Shown: positions 7,647 to 14,618 of the stretch, piece after piece
Position numbering within the stretch: position 1 is the stretch's first letter
Layout of the letters: each line of letters begins with the position of its first letter
Source: Pseudomonadota bacterium
Lineage (GTDB): Bacteria; Pseudomonadota; Alphaproteobacteria; Rhizobiales; Xanthobacteraceae
Reading direction: 5' to 3'
Assembly: GCA_023430245.1 (NCBI GenBank)
Contig: JAEZBA010000421.1
Coordinates: 1 to 14,685, forward strand
Length of the DNA: 14,685 bases
The notes under the pieces: generated by a model
What the model saw: only the letters and a program-made list of their open reading frames with translations
The model's database searches: none
Told to the model about the DNA's origin: nothing
Translations under genes and position numbers: made by a program

Positions 7647-8207
7647 ATGCAGCAAACATCAGACGAAGTCCTGATCCAGCGGATCGCAGGCGGTGACCGG
7701 CTCGCCATGCAGGTGCTGTTCGCGCGGCACCATGTACGGGTCTACCGGTTCGTCCTACGCCTGGTTCGTAACGAGTCCACGGCGGAGGATCTGATCAGCG
7801 AGGTCTTCCTCGATGTCTGGCGGCAAGCCGGGCGCTTCGAGGGCCGCTCTGCGGTTTCGACCTGGCTGCTCGCAATCGCCCGGTTCAAGGCTCTTTCGGC
7901 CCTGCGGGGACGCAAGGAGTCGGCACTGGACGATGAGGTTGCAGAGGCGATCGAGGATGTCTCCGACACCCCCGAAGCCGCCATGCAGAAGAAGGATACG
8001 AGCGTGATCCTGCGGAAGTGCATCGAAACACTGACGCCGGATCATCGGGAGATCATCGATCTGGTCTACTACCACGAGAAGTCCGTGGAAGAAGTCGCTG
8101 AGATCGTCGGTATCCCGGAGAATACCGTCAAGACGCGCATGTTCTATGCGCGGAAAAAATTGGCGGAAGCCCTGAAGGCGGCGGGAATCGAAAGAGGTTG
8201 GCCATGA
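7647..8207 (+). CDS. ECF-type RNA polymerase sigma factor
   Basis: 186 residues, normal for an ECF sigma factor with only regions 2 and 4. Region 2 spans about 22-90 and includes the region 2.2-like AEDLISEVFLDVWRQ (46-60) and STWLLAIARFKAL (71-83), the stretch that contacts the -10 element. Region 4 spans about 122-175, with TLTPDHREIIDLVYYHEKS and the helix-turn-helix VEEVAEIVGIPENTVKTRMF (148-166), which would bind -35. The start is ATG 7647, the first ATG in frame; no good Shine-Dalgarno precedes it, so a nearby alternative start cannot be excluded. Its stop overlaps the anti-sigma start (ATGA), the standard arrangement for a sigma factor and its inhibitor. It probably drives its own operon, including the protease and nuclease downstream. 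The inducing signal is unknown. Confidence 0.95.
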   Translation: MQQTSDEVLIQRIAGGDRLAMQVLFARHHVRVYRFVLRLVRNESTAEDLISEVFLDVWRQAGRFEGRSAVSTWLLAIARFKALSALRGRKESALDDEVAEAIEDVSDTPEAAMQKKDTSVILRKCIETLTPDHREIIDLVYYHEKSVEEVAEIVGIPENTVKTRMFYARKKLAEALKAAGIERGWP

Positions 8208-8875
8208 ACACGGCAATGAATAAAGCGCCAGAGCGCGAAGAGATCGAAACCCTGCTGCCCTGGTACGCCGCAGGAACGCTGAGCCGCCGTGACGCCGCGC
8301 GCGTTGAACGGGCGCTTGCGAACGACAACGAGCTGGCCCGCCAGTTCGAACTGGTGCGTGAGGAACTCGGCGAAACCATCGGGGTCAATGAATCGCTCGG
8401 CGCGCCGTCGGCTCGCGCGATGAAATCCCTGTTCGAGAAGATCGACGCCGAGCCCGCGCGTGCGCCGGCCGCTGCGTCGTTCAATCTGATGGGCCGCATC
8501 TCCGAATTCATGTCGAGCCTGTCGCCGCGGACGCTCGCCTATGCCGGCGGCGTGGCTGCGATCGCCATCATGTTGCAGGCCGGCGTCATCGGCACGCTGA
8601 TCGGCGAGCGCACCGGCACCGCGCCCAATCTCGCGTCGGCGCCGGCCACGGTGACGGCCAGCCAGGGCGTCGAGACGCTCATCCGGTTCTCGCCGCAGGC
8701 CAATGCGGCCGAAATCGCCGAGTTCCTCAGCGCCAACAAGGCGTCGATCGTCGGCGGTCCGGCCGACGGCTTCTTCCGGGTCCGGGTACCTGCGAAGAAG
8801 GAGCAGACTGCCGAAATCGTGAAAAAGCTCGGCGACAGCAAGGTGGTAACCTTCGTCGTGCCCGCGACCAACTAA
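8204..8875 (+). CDS. Membrane anti-sigma factor with propeptide-like periplasmic domain
   Basis: 223 residues. The N-terminal cytosolic part (about 10-60) has LLPWYAAGTLSRRDAARVE, the anti-sigma fold seen in many zinc-type anti-sigma factors, but no Cys/His metal site. One transmembrane helix lies at about 109-133 (LAYAGGVAAIAIMLQAGVIG), after which the chain is periplasmic. A linker leads to a folded C-terminal domain (about 157-220) with a beta-alpha-beta-beta-alpha-beta pattern: VETLIRFSP, helix AAEIAEFLSANKA, SIVGGP, GFFRVRVP, helix KEQTAEIVKKLG, KVVTFVVP. That layout resembles the I9/S8 propeptide region of the protease encoded next. ATG 8204 overlaps the sigma stop by 4 bases and follows AAAGAGG. 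It should hold the sigma factor at the membrane until a signal releases it. The inhibitor role is inferred from context and N-terminal motif. Confidence 0.88.
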   Translation: MNTAMNKAPEREEIETLLPWYAAGTLSRRDAARVERALANDNELARQFELVREELGETIGVNESLGAPSARAMKSLFEKIDAEPARAPAAASFNLMGRISEFMSSLSPRTLAYAGGVAAIAIMLQAGVIGTLIGERTGTAPNLASAPATVTASQGVETLIRFSPQANAAEIAEFLSANKASIVGGPADGFFRVRVPAKKEQTAEIVKKLGDSKVVTFVVPATN

Positions 8876-8881
8876 TGTGGG

Positions 8882-8912
8882 CGGACGCGGACCGGTAGCG
8901 GGCGCGCGTCCG
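8882..8912 (+). repeat. Hairpin between anti-sigma and protease genes
   Basis: CGGACGCG (8882-8889) pairs perfectly with CGCGTCCG (8905-8912) around a 15-base loop. No T-run follows, so it is not a normal intrinsic terminator. It could stabilise or process the operon mRNA, or reduce read-through into the protease gene. Confidence 0.4.
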
Positions 8913-8938
8913 GAACGGCTATCGCGGAGGTTTCAGCT

Positions 8939-10387
8939 ATGCACCTCAAGGGCAAACAGATCGCGATCGCGTTGTCGGCTCTGGCCGTGTCGGGGCTGAC
9001 AGCATCGCTGTCGTTCCCGGCCGCGGCCCAAGGCTATTATGGCGGCGGCTATTCCGGCGGCGGTCGGTACACCGTACAGAGCGCACCGGCCAATCCGCAG
9101 CCGCGGCGGACAGTCAAGCCGCGCACGCCGCGCGAGGCTCAGGCGAGCCCGAAATCGCAACGGACACGATCCGCAAACCGTCCGGTTCCCGGTGTGGATG
9201 AGCCGGTGCAGCCGCCGGCAGGAGCGCGCCAGACTAGCGGGCTGCCGCCGGCCGGCGAACGTCGCTTCATCTCCAACGAAGTGGTGATCGAAGTTGCAGG
9301 CCGTCCCAGTCAGCAGGAGGTCGAAGCGCTGGCGCGCCGGCACAGCCTGAACCGGCAGGAGTCGCAGACTTTCGAACTCAGCGGCACCACCATGTTCCGC
9401 TGGAATATCCCCGACGGCCGCAACGTCGCGACCGTGATCCGCAGCCTGGAAGCGGACCGCACCATTCTCTCGGTCCAGCCGAATTACCGCTACATCCTGC
9501 AGCAATCGAAGAATGCCGATGGCATCCAATATGCGGTCGACAAACTGCGTCTGCCGCGTGCCCACGAGATTGCGCGGGGCAATCGCATTCTGATCGCGGT
9601 GATCGATTCCGGCATCGACGCCGATCATCCCGAATTGCGCGGTACCGTCGAAGACTCGTTCGATCCCGTGGGCGGCGACGGTGCGCCTCACGCGCATGGC
9701 ACCAGCATTGCGGGCGCAATCGTCGCGCGCTCCAAGCTGACCGGAGTCGCGCCCAACGCGCGGATCCTCGCGGTCCGCGCCTTCGATCCGGTGTCGGGCA
9801 GTGCCGAGGGCACCACGTTCAGTATCCTGAAGGGGCTGGAATGGGCGGCCGGGACGGGCGCCCGCGGCATCAACATGAGCTTTGCCGGTCCGACGGACCC
9901 GATCATGGCTCGCGTTCTGGCGGCCGCCAACAAGCGCGGAATCGTGCTCATCGCCGCGGCTGGAAACGCCGGCGTGAAATCGCCGCCGTTGTTCCCGGCC
10001 TCCGATCCGAATGTGATCGCGGTGACCGCGACCGACCTGAACGACAAGCTGTTTCAGGGTTCGAACCGTGGACACCACGTTGCGGTCGCAGCACCTGGCG
10101 TGAACGTGCTGCTGCCCGTTCCCGGTGGCGGTTATGGGATGACCACGGGGACGTCATTCGCGGCGGCGCATGTCAGCGGCATCGCAGCGTTGCTTCTCGA
10201 ACTTGAGCCAGAGCTGAAGCCGGATGCGGTCCGCCGGGTGCTGTTGTCGACCGCCCGCGACCTCGGACCCGCCGGCCGGGACAAGGATTTCGGCGCGGGA
10301 CTGGCGGATGCCTTCGAGGCATTGCGATCGATCGGCGGACGGTCGGATGCCGTGGCCGGCGGCACCACGCAAGGCGGCGGCCGTTAA
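8939..10387 (+). CDS. Exported subtilisin-like serine protease (S8 family) with propeptide
   Basis: 482 residues. A signal peptide (core about 8-24, likely cut after AAA near 30) is followed by a Gly/Tyr-rich then Pro/Arg-rich low-complexity stretch (31-108), a propeptide-like domain (about 110-190: NEVVIEVAGRP, helix QQEVEALARRHSL, MFRWNIPDG, helix ATVIRSLEA, ILSVQPNYRY) and the peptidase domain (about 197-465). The catalytic triad is complete: D223 (AVIDSGID), H253 (HAHGTSIAGAI) and S406 (TTGTSFAAAHVSGIAALLL), with oxyanion N343 (AAAGNAG). It should be a zymogen matured by removing the propeptide in the periplasm or outside. GGAGG stands 8 bases before ATG 8939. It follows the anti-sigma gene by 63 bases and probably belongs to the sigma-controlled operon, as effector, as processor of the anti-sigma factor, or both. 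Protease identity is certain; target is not. Confidence 0.95.
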   Translation: MHLKGKQIAIALSALAVSGLTASLSFPAAAQGYYGGGYSGGGRYTVQSAPANPQPRRTVKPRTPREAQASPKSQRTRSANRPVPGVDEPVQPPAGARQTSGLPPAGERRFISNEVVIEVAGRPSQQEVEALARRHSLNRQESQTFELSGTTMFRWNIPDGRNVATVIRSLEADRTILSVQPNYRYILQQSKNADGIQYAVDKLRLPRAHEIARGNRILIAVIDSGIDADHPELRGTVEDSFDPVGGDGAPHAHGTSIAGAIVARSKLTGVAPNARILAVRAFDPVSGSAEGTTFSILKGLEWAAGTGARGINMSFAGPTDPIMARVLAAANKRGIVLIAAAGNAGVKSPPLFPASDPNVIAVTATDLNDKLFQGSNRGHHVAVAAPGVNVLLPVPGGGYGMTTGTSFAAAHVSGIAALLLELEPELKPDAVRRVLLSTARDLGPAGRDKDFGAGLADAFEALRSIGGRSDAVAGGTTQGGGR

Positions 10388-10389
10388 TC

Positions 10390-11007
10390 TTGCATCGATC
10401 CGGAACGCGCATACAGCGGCACAGCATGTTGGCCGTTGCTGTGGTGCTGGCCTTGGCCATGCCGGCCGCAGGTCAGCGCGGGCCCCAACCCGTGCATCTC
10501 TCCGACGGGGATTCCTTCTCGCTCGGCCGCGAGCGCTATCGCCTGCAGGGGATTGATGCGCCGGAACTGCATCAGGAATGCACTGACGCGAAGGGGCAAT
10601 CCTGGCCCTGCGGTATGCGTGCACGCTCGGAACTCCGGCGCATCATCGGCACCGACCCGGTCCAGTGCCGGATCGTGTCGACCGATCGTTACGGTCGCAA
10701 CATCGCGGTCTGCGAGGCCGGTGGCCGCGATCTCGCCGAGGAGATGGTGCGCGCGGGGTTCGCGACCGTTCACGAAAGGCGCGGCGCCTCCAGCCCTTAT
10801 CGGCACGCGGAAGCGGAGGCCCGCACCGACAAGCGCGGGATATGGGCGGGACGTTTCGAAAAGCCGAGCGACTGGCGACGCTCCAATCCGCGGGTCGATG
10901 ACTCCGCCATTCCGCCGTCTCCGACGCCGCGCGACTGGCTGGCGAACAAGGCCGCAGAAATCTGGCAAGCTCTGATGGACTGGCTGCGGCCATACTTCGG
11001 TCACTGA
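10390..11007 (+). CDS. Exported staphylococcal nuclease-like (SNase/thermonuclease) protein
   Basis: 205 residues. A signal peptide (Arg-rich start, core about 13-25, likely cut near AAG at 28) precedes an SNase domain (about 34-155). Residues matching the Staphylococcus nuclease active site are visible: DGDS (D41 for D21), RYRLQGIDAPE (R51 for R35, D56 for D40, E59 for E43) and TDRYGRNIAV (R103 for R87), then AEEMVRAGFATVH and EAEARTDKRGIW. It should be a calcium-dependent nonspecific DNA/RNA nuclease outside the cytoplasm. Four cysteines (64, 74, 93, 108) could form two disulfides. The C-terminal 45 residues are a Pro/Trp-containing extension of unknown role. I use TTG 10390, only 2 bases after the protease stop, because it supplies the positively charged signal-peptide start; ATG 10426 is the alternative. 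Tight spacing indicates co-expression with the protease. Confidence 0.9.
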   Translation: MHRSGTRIQRHSMLAVAVVLALAMPAAGQRGPQPVHLSDGDSFSLGRERYRLQGIDAPELHQECTDAKGQSWPCGMRARSELRRIIGTDPVQCRIVSTDRYGRNIAVCEAGGRDLAEEMVRAGFATVHERRGASSPYRHAEAEARTDKRGIWAGRFEKPSDWRRSNPRVDDSAIPPSPTPRDWLANKAAEIWQALMDWLRPYFGH

Positions 11008-11011
11008 TGCC

Positions 11012-11032
11012 GCCGGCAAAGTTTTGGCCGGC
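11012..11032 (+). terminator. Weak hairpin directly after the nuclease gene
   Basis: GCCGGC (11012-11017) pairs with GCCGGC (11027-11032) around a 9-base loop; a short CTTT follows a few bases on. It may be a weak terminator or a 3' stabilising hairpin ahead of the better one at 11162. Confidence 0.35.
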
Positions 11033-11161
11033 CGGCCTTTGAACCTGGCGCCGTCACCGAACGACTAATCGATGCACAGGATTGCGGCGCCGCCTCGCGG
11101 CACCGCCCATTGTGTGACCGGTGCACGCGCCCCTTCCACCCTTGTACCGGTCCGCTTGACC

Positions 11162-11198
11162 CGTCCGGCATGTCCCCGCCGGGCGTGTCTTTTTCTTT
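11162..11198 (+). terminator. Intrinsic terminator of the sigma/anti-sigma/protease/nuclease operon
   Basis: CGTCCGGC (11162-11169) pairs with GCCGGGCG (11178-11185), 8 base pairs with one G-U, around an 8-base loop. A T-rich tract (TGTCTTTTTCTTT) follows. It lies about 155 bases after the nuclease stop. Confidence 0.75.
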
Positions 11199-11390
11199 CG
11201 GAATGCGACAGTTTGCCCTCAACCGCCAACTGAAAAGTGAGCGCTGGGCGTCTTCGCATGTATTTTGATATTCTGTAAGCTGCCGCAATTGCGATAGAAT
11301 TCCGGCCGATTGGCGGCCAGACACCGGCCGCTTCACGTTGCTTTGACCCTTTTGAACGCGATTTGCAGACGCGGACACCAACAACCGACA

Positions 11391-11405
11391 CGGCGTGTCA
11401 CGCCG
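11391..11405. repeat. Perfect palindrome upstream of the cytochrome-DUF4384 gene
   Basis: CGGCGTG, one central T, CACGCCG. It ends 33 bases before the gene start, close to the ribosome site. It could be an operator or a leader hairpin affecting translation. Confidence 0.45.
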
Positions 11406-11438
11406 CACGTCGCAACGATTTCGCAATGGGAGACCACA

Positions 11439-13724
11439 ATGAGCGGTCGTCAACGAGTGAGTGGCCCGGTTCAGGGTTTGGCTGTCGCGGCCGCGTTTGG
11501 CCTCAGCCTGACCTTCGCCGGTACCGCAAGTGCTGCCCCGCCGAGCGACCCTGTCGCCAAGGCGGCCTATGACGTCCTCGAGAAACACTGTGCTCGCTGC
11601 CACCAAACTGGTCAGCTGAGCCAGAAGGATCTCGATGGCGTCGTGCATACGCGCGAAAATCCGTCCAGCAATTTCGGCAATGTGCTGCAGTTGGAAGAGA
11701 TCGCCGCCAACCCGCATTACGTGTTGCCGGGCAATGCCAAGGCATCGCGCCTCTTCACCGAGATCATCAACGAGAAGATGCCGTACGACTGGGCCAACGG
11801 GCAAGGCAAGTTCGATCCGGTATCGCCGGAAGAACTCGCGGCGCTCGAATCCTGGATCGACGGTCTGCGCACGAGCTGCGATCCCAAGCAATATGTCAGC
11901 CATTCCGACATGATCGGGATGATCGCAGCCGACATCGAGCGCGAGCGACTTGCGCCGCGCCGCAAAGGGATGCGCTATCTGACGCTCACGCATCTTGCGA
12001 ATGCCTGCACCGATGAGAAGGCGATGAAGGTCTATCGCCAGGCCACGATCAAGCTGCTCAACAGCCTGAGCCGTTCGCCGGACGTGGTGCGTTTCCAGGC
12101 GATCGATCCGGGCGAGACCATCATCCGCGTCAATCTCGACGAACTCGGCTGGACCTCGGATGACTGGGAAACCGTGCTGAAGTCCTATCCGTACAAGATG
12201 CAGCCCGACACCAGCTTCAAGAACCTGCTGGTCTCGGCGACGGACAGCAAGATGCCGTATGTGCGCGCCGACTGGTTCGCCTTCACGGCCTCGCGCCCGG
12301 GCATGTACGAGAAGCTTCTGAAACTGCCGGATGACTTCAACAAGCTTCTGAAGGAAGAAGGCGTCGATATCGAAGCCAATCTGAAGAAGTTCATCGCCCA
12401 GCGCGCCGGTTTCCAGGTGTCCGGTGTCAGCCGTAACAACCGGCTGATCGAGCGGCATCCGTCGAAGCACGGCTACTTCTGGACCTCGTACGATTTCGCC
12501 GACAACAAGGGCCGGCAGAACCTGTACGAACACCCGCTTGGTCCGGAGGGCAAGAACGCCTTCAAGCATGACGGCGGCGAGAGCATCTTCAGCCTGCCGA
12601 ACGGCTTCCAGGCCTATTACCTGAACACGGCTGACGGAAAGTCTCTCGACAAGGGGCCGACCAACATCGTGCAGGACAAGCGCGCCAAGGACCTCGCGGT
12701 CACCAACGGCATCTCCTGCATGGGCTGCCACGAGTTCGGCATGATCAAGGCCAGGGACGAGATCCGCAAGATCGCGCTCGGCGGCCCGGGTGGCAAGGCG
12801 TTCTCGCGCGCCGAACTGCGCGAGATCGAGGGGCTCTATATCGAAAATGAGCGCATGGACAAGATCCTCGACGCCGATGCCAAGCGCTTCCAGGATGCAA
12901 TGTACCGTGCCGGTCTCGATCCCAACCTGAACTATAACGGCATCGAGATGATCACCGCGCTGTCGCAGCGTTACGAGCAGGACGTCGACCTGACGATGGC
13001 GGCGGCCGAACTCGGCATGACCAAGGAGGAGTTCCAGCAGGCCACCAGCGGCGGCTTCAAGCCGGAACTGATCCCGACCATCCGCCGGCTGCAGCAGAAC
13101 TCGATCCCGCGCGACCAGTTCGAATTCAAGTATCGCGACCTGGCCGAACTCGGCGACGAGGAACCGATCGACGATGGCGTCCAGTCGGCGTCCGGTGAGC
13201 AGAAGAACGGCATTGCCAAGGTGAAGACCGATGCCGACTTCGCGCTGACCTCGGACAAGGACACCTACAAGCTCGGCGACACGCCGGTTTTCACGGTGGT
13301 TTCGTCGAAGGACTGTTTCCTGACGCTGACCAATATCGACGAGAAGGATACCCTGACGGTGCTCCTGCCGAACAAGTTCCAGCAGGATAACCGGATCAAG
13401 GCGGGTGTTCCGGTCAGCTTCCCCGGTCCGAAGGCGCCGTTCATCTACAAGCTCGGCGACAAGGGCAAGGAAACCGTCATGGCCGTGTGCAGCGACAAGC
13501 CTGAAGTCGACGGCATCAAGCACGACTTCAACAAGGCGCCGCTGACCGAGGTCAAGAACAGCACCCGCACCATCGGCGAGCGGATCTACAAGCAGGGCCC
13601 GACCCGCAAGATCACGATCCTGCCGGCCGGCAATGGCAAGCCGGCGCCGGGCAAGGTGGCCGAGGCGCCCAAGGCGTCTGGCAGCGACATCAAGCGCACC
13701 GCGATCAAGATCGAGGTCCGCTGA
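11439..13724 (+). CDS. Exported two-haem cytochrome c-like protein with C-terminal DUF4384 domain
   Basis: 761 residues. A signal peptide (core about 12-30, likely cut after ASA at 32) sends it to the periplasm. The first haem site CARCH (51-55) sits in a short cytochrome c-like domain (about 40-145). A long middle region (about 150-590) has no family I can name but includes a second site CMGCH (427-431), preceded by GGESIFSLPNGFQAYYL and IVQDKRAKDLAVTNG. The C-terminal domain (about 598-685) matches DUF4384: TYKLGDTPVFTVVSSKDCFLTL and LTVLLPNKFQQDNRIKAG. The tail is basic and Pro-rich. DUF4384 usually accompanies caspase-like peptidases or kinases, so a dihaem partner is unusual. ATG 11439 follows GGGAG; a longer frame from 11310 lacks this site and hides the signal peptide. 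The gene stands alone between two terminators. Haem binding is likely; function (redox sensing, peroxidase-like or electron transfer) is open. Confidence 0.88.
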   Translation: MSGRQRVSGPVQGLAVAAAFGLSLTFAGTASAAPPSDPVAKAAYDVLEKHCARCHQTGQLSQKDLDGVVHTRENPSSNFGNVLQLEEIAANPHYVLPGNAKASRLFTEIINEKMPYDWANGQGKFDPVSPEELAALESWIDGLRTSCDPKQYVSHSDMIGMIAADIERERLAPRRKGMRYLTLTHLANACTDEKAMKVYRQATIKLLNSLSRSPDVVRFQAIDPGETIIRVNLDELGWTSDDWETVLKSYPYKMQPDTSFKNLLVSATDSKMPYVRADWFAFTASRPGMYEKLLKLPDDFNKLLKEEGVDIEANLKKFIAQRAGFQVSGVSRNNRLIERHPSKHGYFWTSYDFADNKGRQNLYEHPLGPEGKNAFKHDGGESIFSLPNGFQAYYLNTADGKSLDKGPTNIVQDKRAKDLAVTNGISCMGCHEFGMIKARDEIRKIALGGPGGKAFSRAELREIEGLYIENERMDKILDADAKRFQDAMYRAGLDPNLNYNGIEMITALSQRYEQDVDLTMAAAELGMTKEEFQQATSGGFKPELIPTIRRLQQNSIPRDQFEFKYRDLAELGDEEPIDDGVQSASGEQKNGIAKVKTDADFALTSDKDTYKLGDTPVFTVVSSKDCFLTLTNIDEKDTLTVLLPNKFQQDNRIKAGVPVSFPGPKAPFIYKLGDKGKETVMAVCSDKPEVDGIKHDFNKAPLTEVKNSTRTIGERIYKQGPTRKITILPAGNGKPAPGKVAEAPKASGSDIKRTAIKIEVR

Positions 13725-13733
13725 CGCAAAGAC

Positions 13734-13757
13734 CGGCGCCGCCGAGCGGTGGCGCCG
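13734..13757 (+). repeat. Stable hairpin after the cytochrome-DUF4384 gene
   Basis: CGGCGCC (13734-13740) pairs with GGCGCCG (13751-13757) and the inner GCC/GGT extends the stem to 10 pairs with a GAGC loop. AAATG follows, so it lacks the U-tract; it probably protects the 3' end or aids the next terminator. Confidence 0.55.
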
Positions 13758-13768
13758 AAATGATCAGA

Positions 13769-13801
13769 AGCCCGCCCGCGATTCCTCGCTGGCGGGCTTT
13801 A
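13769..13801 (+). terminator. Intrinsic terminator of the cytochrome-DUF4384 gene
   Basis: AGCCCGCC (13769-13776) pairs with GGCGGGCT (13791-13798); inside, GCGA pairs with TCGC around a TTCC loop after one C/T mismatch. TTT follows. It separates this gene from the livG/livF operon. Confidence 0.75.
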
Positions 13802-13862
13802 CCATTTCCGCAGGACGTGCAGTCATGTGTGGGCTGAGGGGCGTGGGCAGGCGTCGTAAAAA

Positions 13863-14618
13863 ATGAGTGCCGAGATCATTCTCGAAACGCGGGATCTGAC
13901 GAAGGAGTTCGCAGGTTTCGTCGCGGTCAATGGCGTTAATCTGAAGGTGGAGCGCGGCACCATCCACGCCCTGATCGGTCCGAACGGGGCCGGCAAGACC
14001 ACCTGCTTCAATCTCCTGACCAAGTTTCTCAATCCGACGCGCGGCCAGATTCTCTACAAGGGGCAGGACATCACCGCGATGCAGCCGGCCGATGTCGCGC
14101 GGCTGGGCGTGGTGCGCTCGTTCCAGATTTCGGCGGTGTTTCCGCACCTCACTGTGCTGGAAAATGTCCGTGTCGCGCTGCAGCGCAAACGTGGCGGCTC
14201 GTTCGATTTCTGGCGCTCGCGCAGCATCCTGAATGAATTCAACGACCGCGCCTTATCGCTCATAAATGATGTCGGCCTGTCCGGCTTCGCCAATGTGCCG
14301 GCGGTGGAATTGCCATACGGGCGCAAGCGCGCGCTTGAAATCGCCACCACGCTCGCGCTCGATCCGGATATGCTGCTGCTGGACGAGCCGACGGCGGGGA
14401 TGGGGCATGAGGACATCGACCGGATCGCCAGCCTGATCAAGACCGTGTCGGCGGATCGCACCACGCTGATGGTCGAGCACAATCTCTCCGTCGTTTCCAA
14501 TCTGTCGGACAAGATCACGGTGCTGACGCGCGGGCGCATCCTTGCCGAGGGCGATTACGCGACGGTCTCGGATAATCCGGAGGTGCGCGAAGCCTATATG
14601 GGGACCGGCCATGCTTGA
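13863..14618 (+). CDS. livG: ABC importer ATP-binding protein, LivG-like
   Basis: 251 residues, the normal LivG length. It hydrolyses ATP to power a branched-chain amino acid-type importer on the inner face of the cytoplasmic membrane. Visible motifs: Walker A GPNGAGKT (about 39-46), the Q-loop RSFQISAVFPHLTVLENV typical of the family, the signature in a variant form LPYGRKRALEIA, Walker B LLLDEPTAGM, and the switch histidine in MVEHNLSV. ATG 13863 is the first codon after an in-frame TAA two codons upstream, so the start is secure, although only a weak GGCAGG-type ribosome site precedes it. Its stop overlaps the livF start by 8 bases. The usual permeases (LivH, LivM) and binding protein are not in the window; substrate could be leucine-type amino acids, amides or urea. 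Confidence 0.93.
   Translation: MSAEIILETRDLTKEFAGFVAVNGVNLKVERGTIHALIGPNGAGKTTCFNLLTKFLNPTRGQILYKGQDITAMQPADVARLGVVRSFQISAVFPHLTVLENVRVALQRKRGGSFDFWRSRSILNEFNDRALSLINDVGLSGFANVPAVELPYGRKRALEIATTLALDPDMLLLDEPTAGMGHEDIDRIASLIKTVSADRTTLMVEHNLSVVSNLSDKITVLTRGRILAEGDYATVSDNPEVREAYMGTGHA

Larger units (their letters stand above)
11008..11438. other. Intergenic region: nuclease 3' UTR, terminator and cytochrome-DUF4384 leader
   Basis: 431 bases without a convincing gene. It contains a GCCGGC hairpin just after the nuclease stop, a strong intrinsic terminator at 11162-11198, an AT-richer stretch about 11250-11300 where the promoter of the next gene probably lies (no clear -35/-10 pair), a CGCAATTGCG palindrome at 11284-11293, repeated CCGGCCG around 11302-11332, and a palindrome at 11391-11405. 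A 53-codon frame near 11070 runs through the terminator and has no ribosome site. Confidence 0.6.

Noticed and set aside
8912..8916. GGAAC before the protease gene as an ECF -35 element
   Set aside because: A matching -10 would fall on the ribosome site and start codon, leaving no room for a leader.
8933..10078. A 381-codon minus-strand frame opposite the protease
   Set aside because: The plus strand has a complete S8 catalytic triad and signal peptide; the antisense product is His/Arg-rich with no domain.
11071..11232. A 53-codon small frame after the nuclease
   Set aside because: No ribosome site and it reads through the intrinsic terminator.
11001..13523. An 840-codon open frame on the minus strand
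   Set aside because: It lies antisense across the whole cytochrome-DUF4384 gene, which has a signal peptide, haem motifs and DUF4384. The minus reading shows no recognisable domain and is the usual GC-rich codon shadow.
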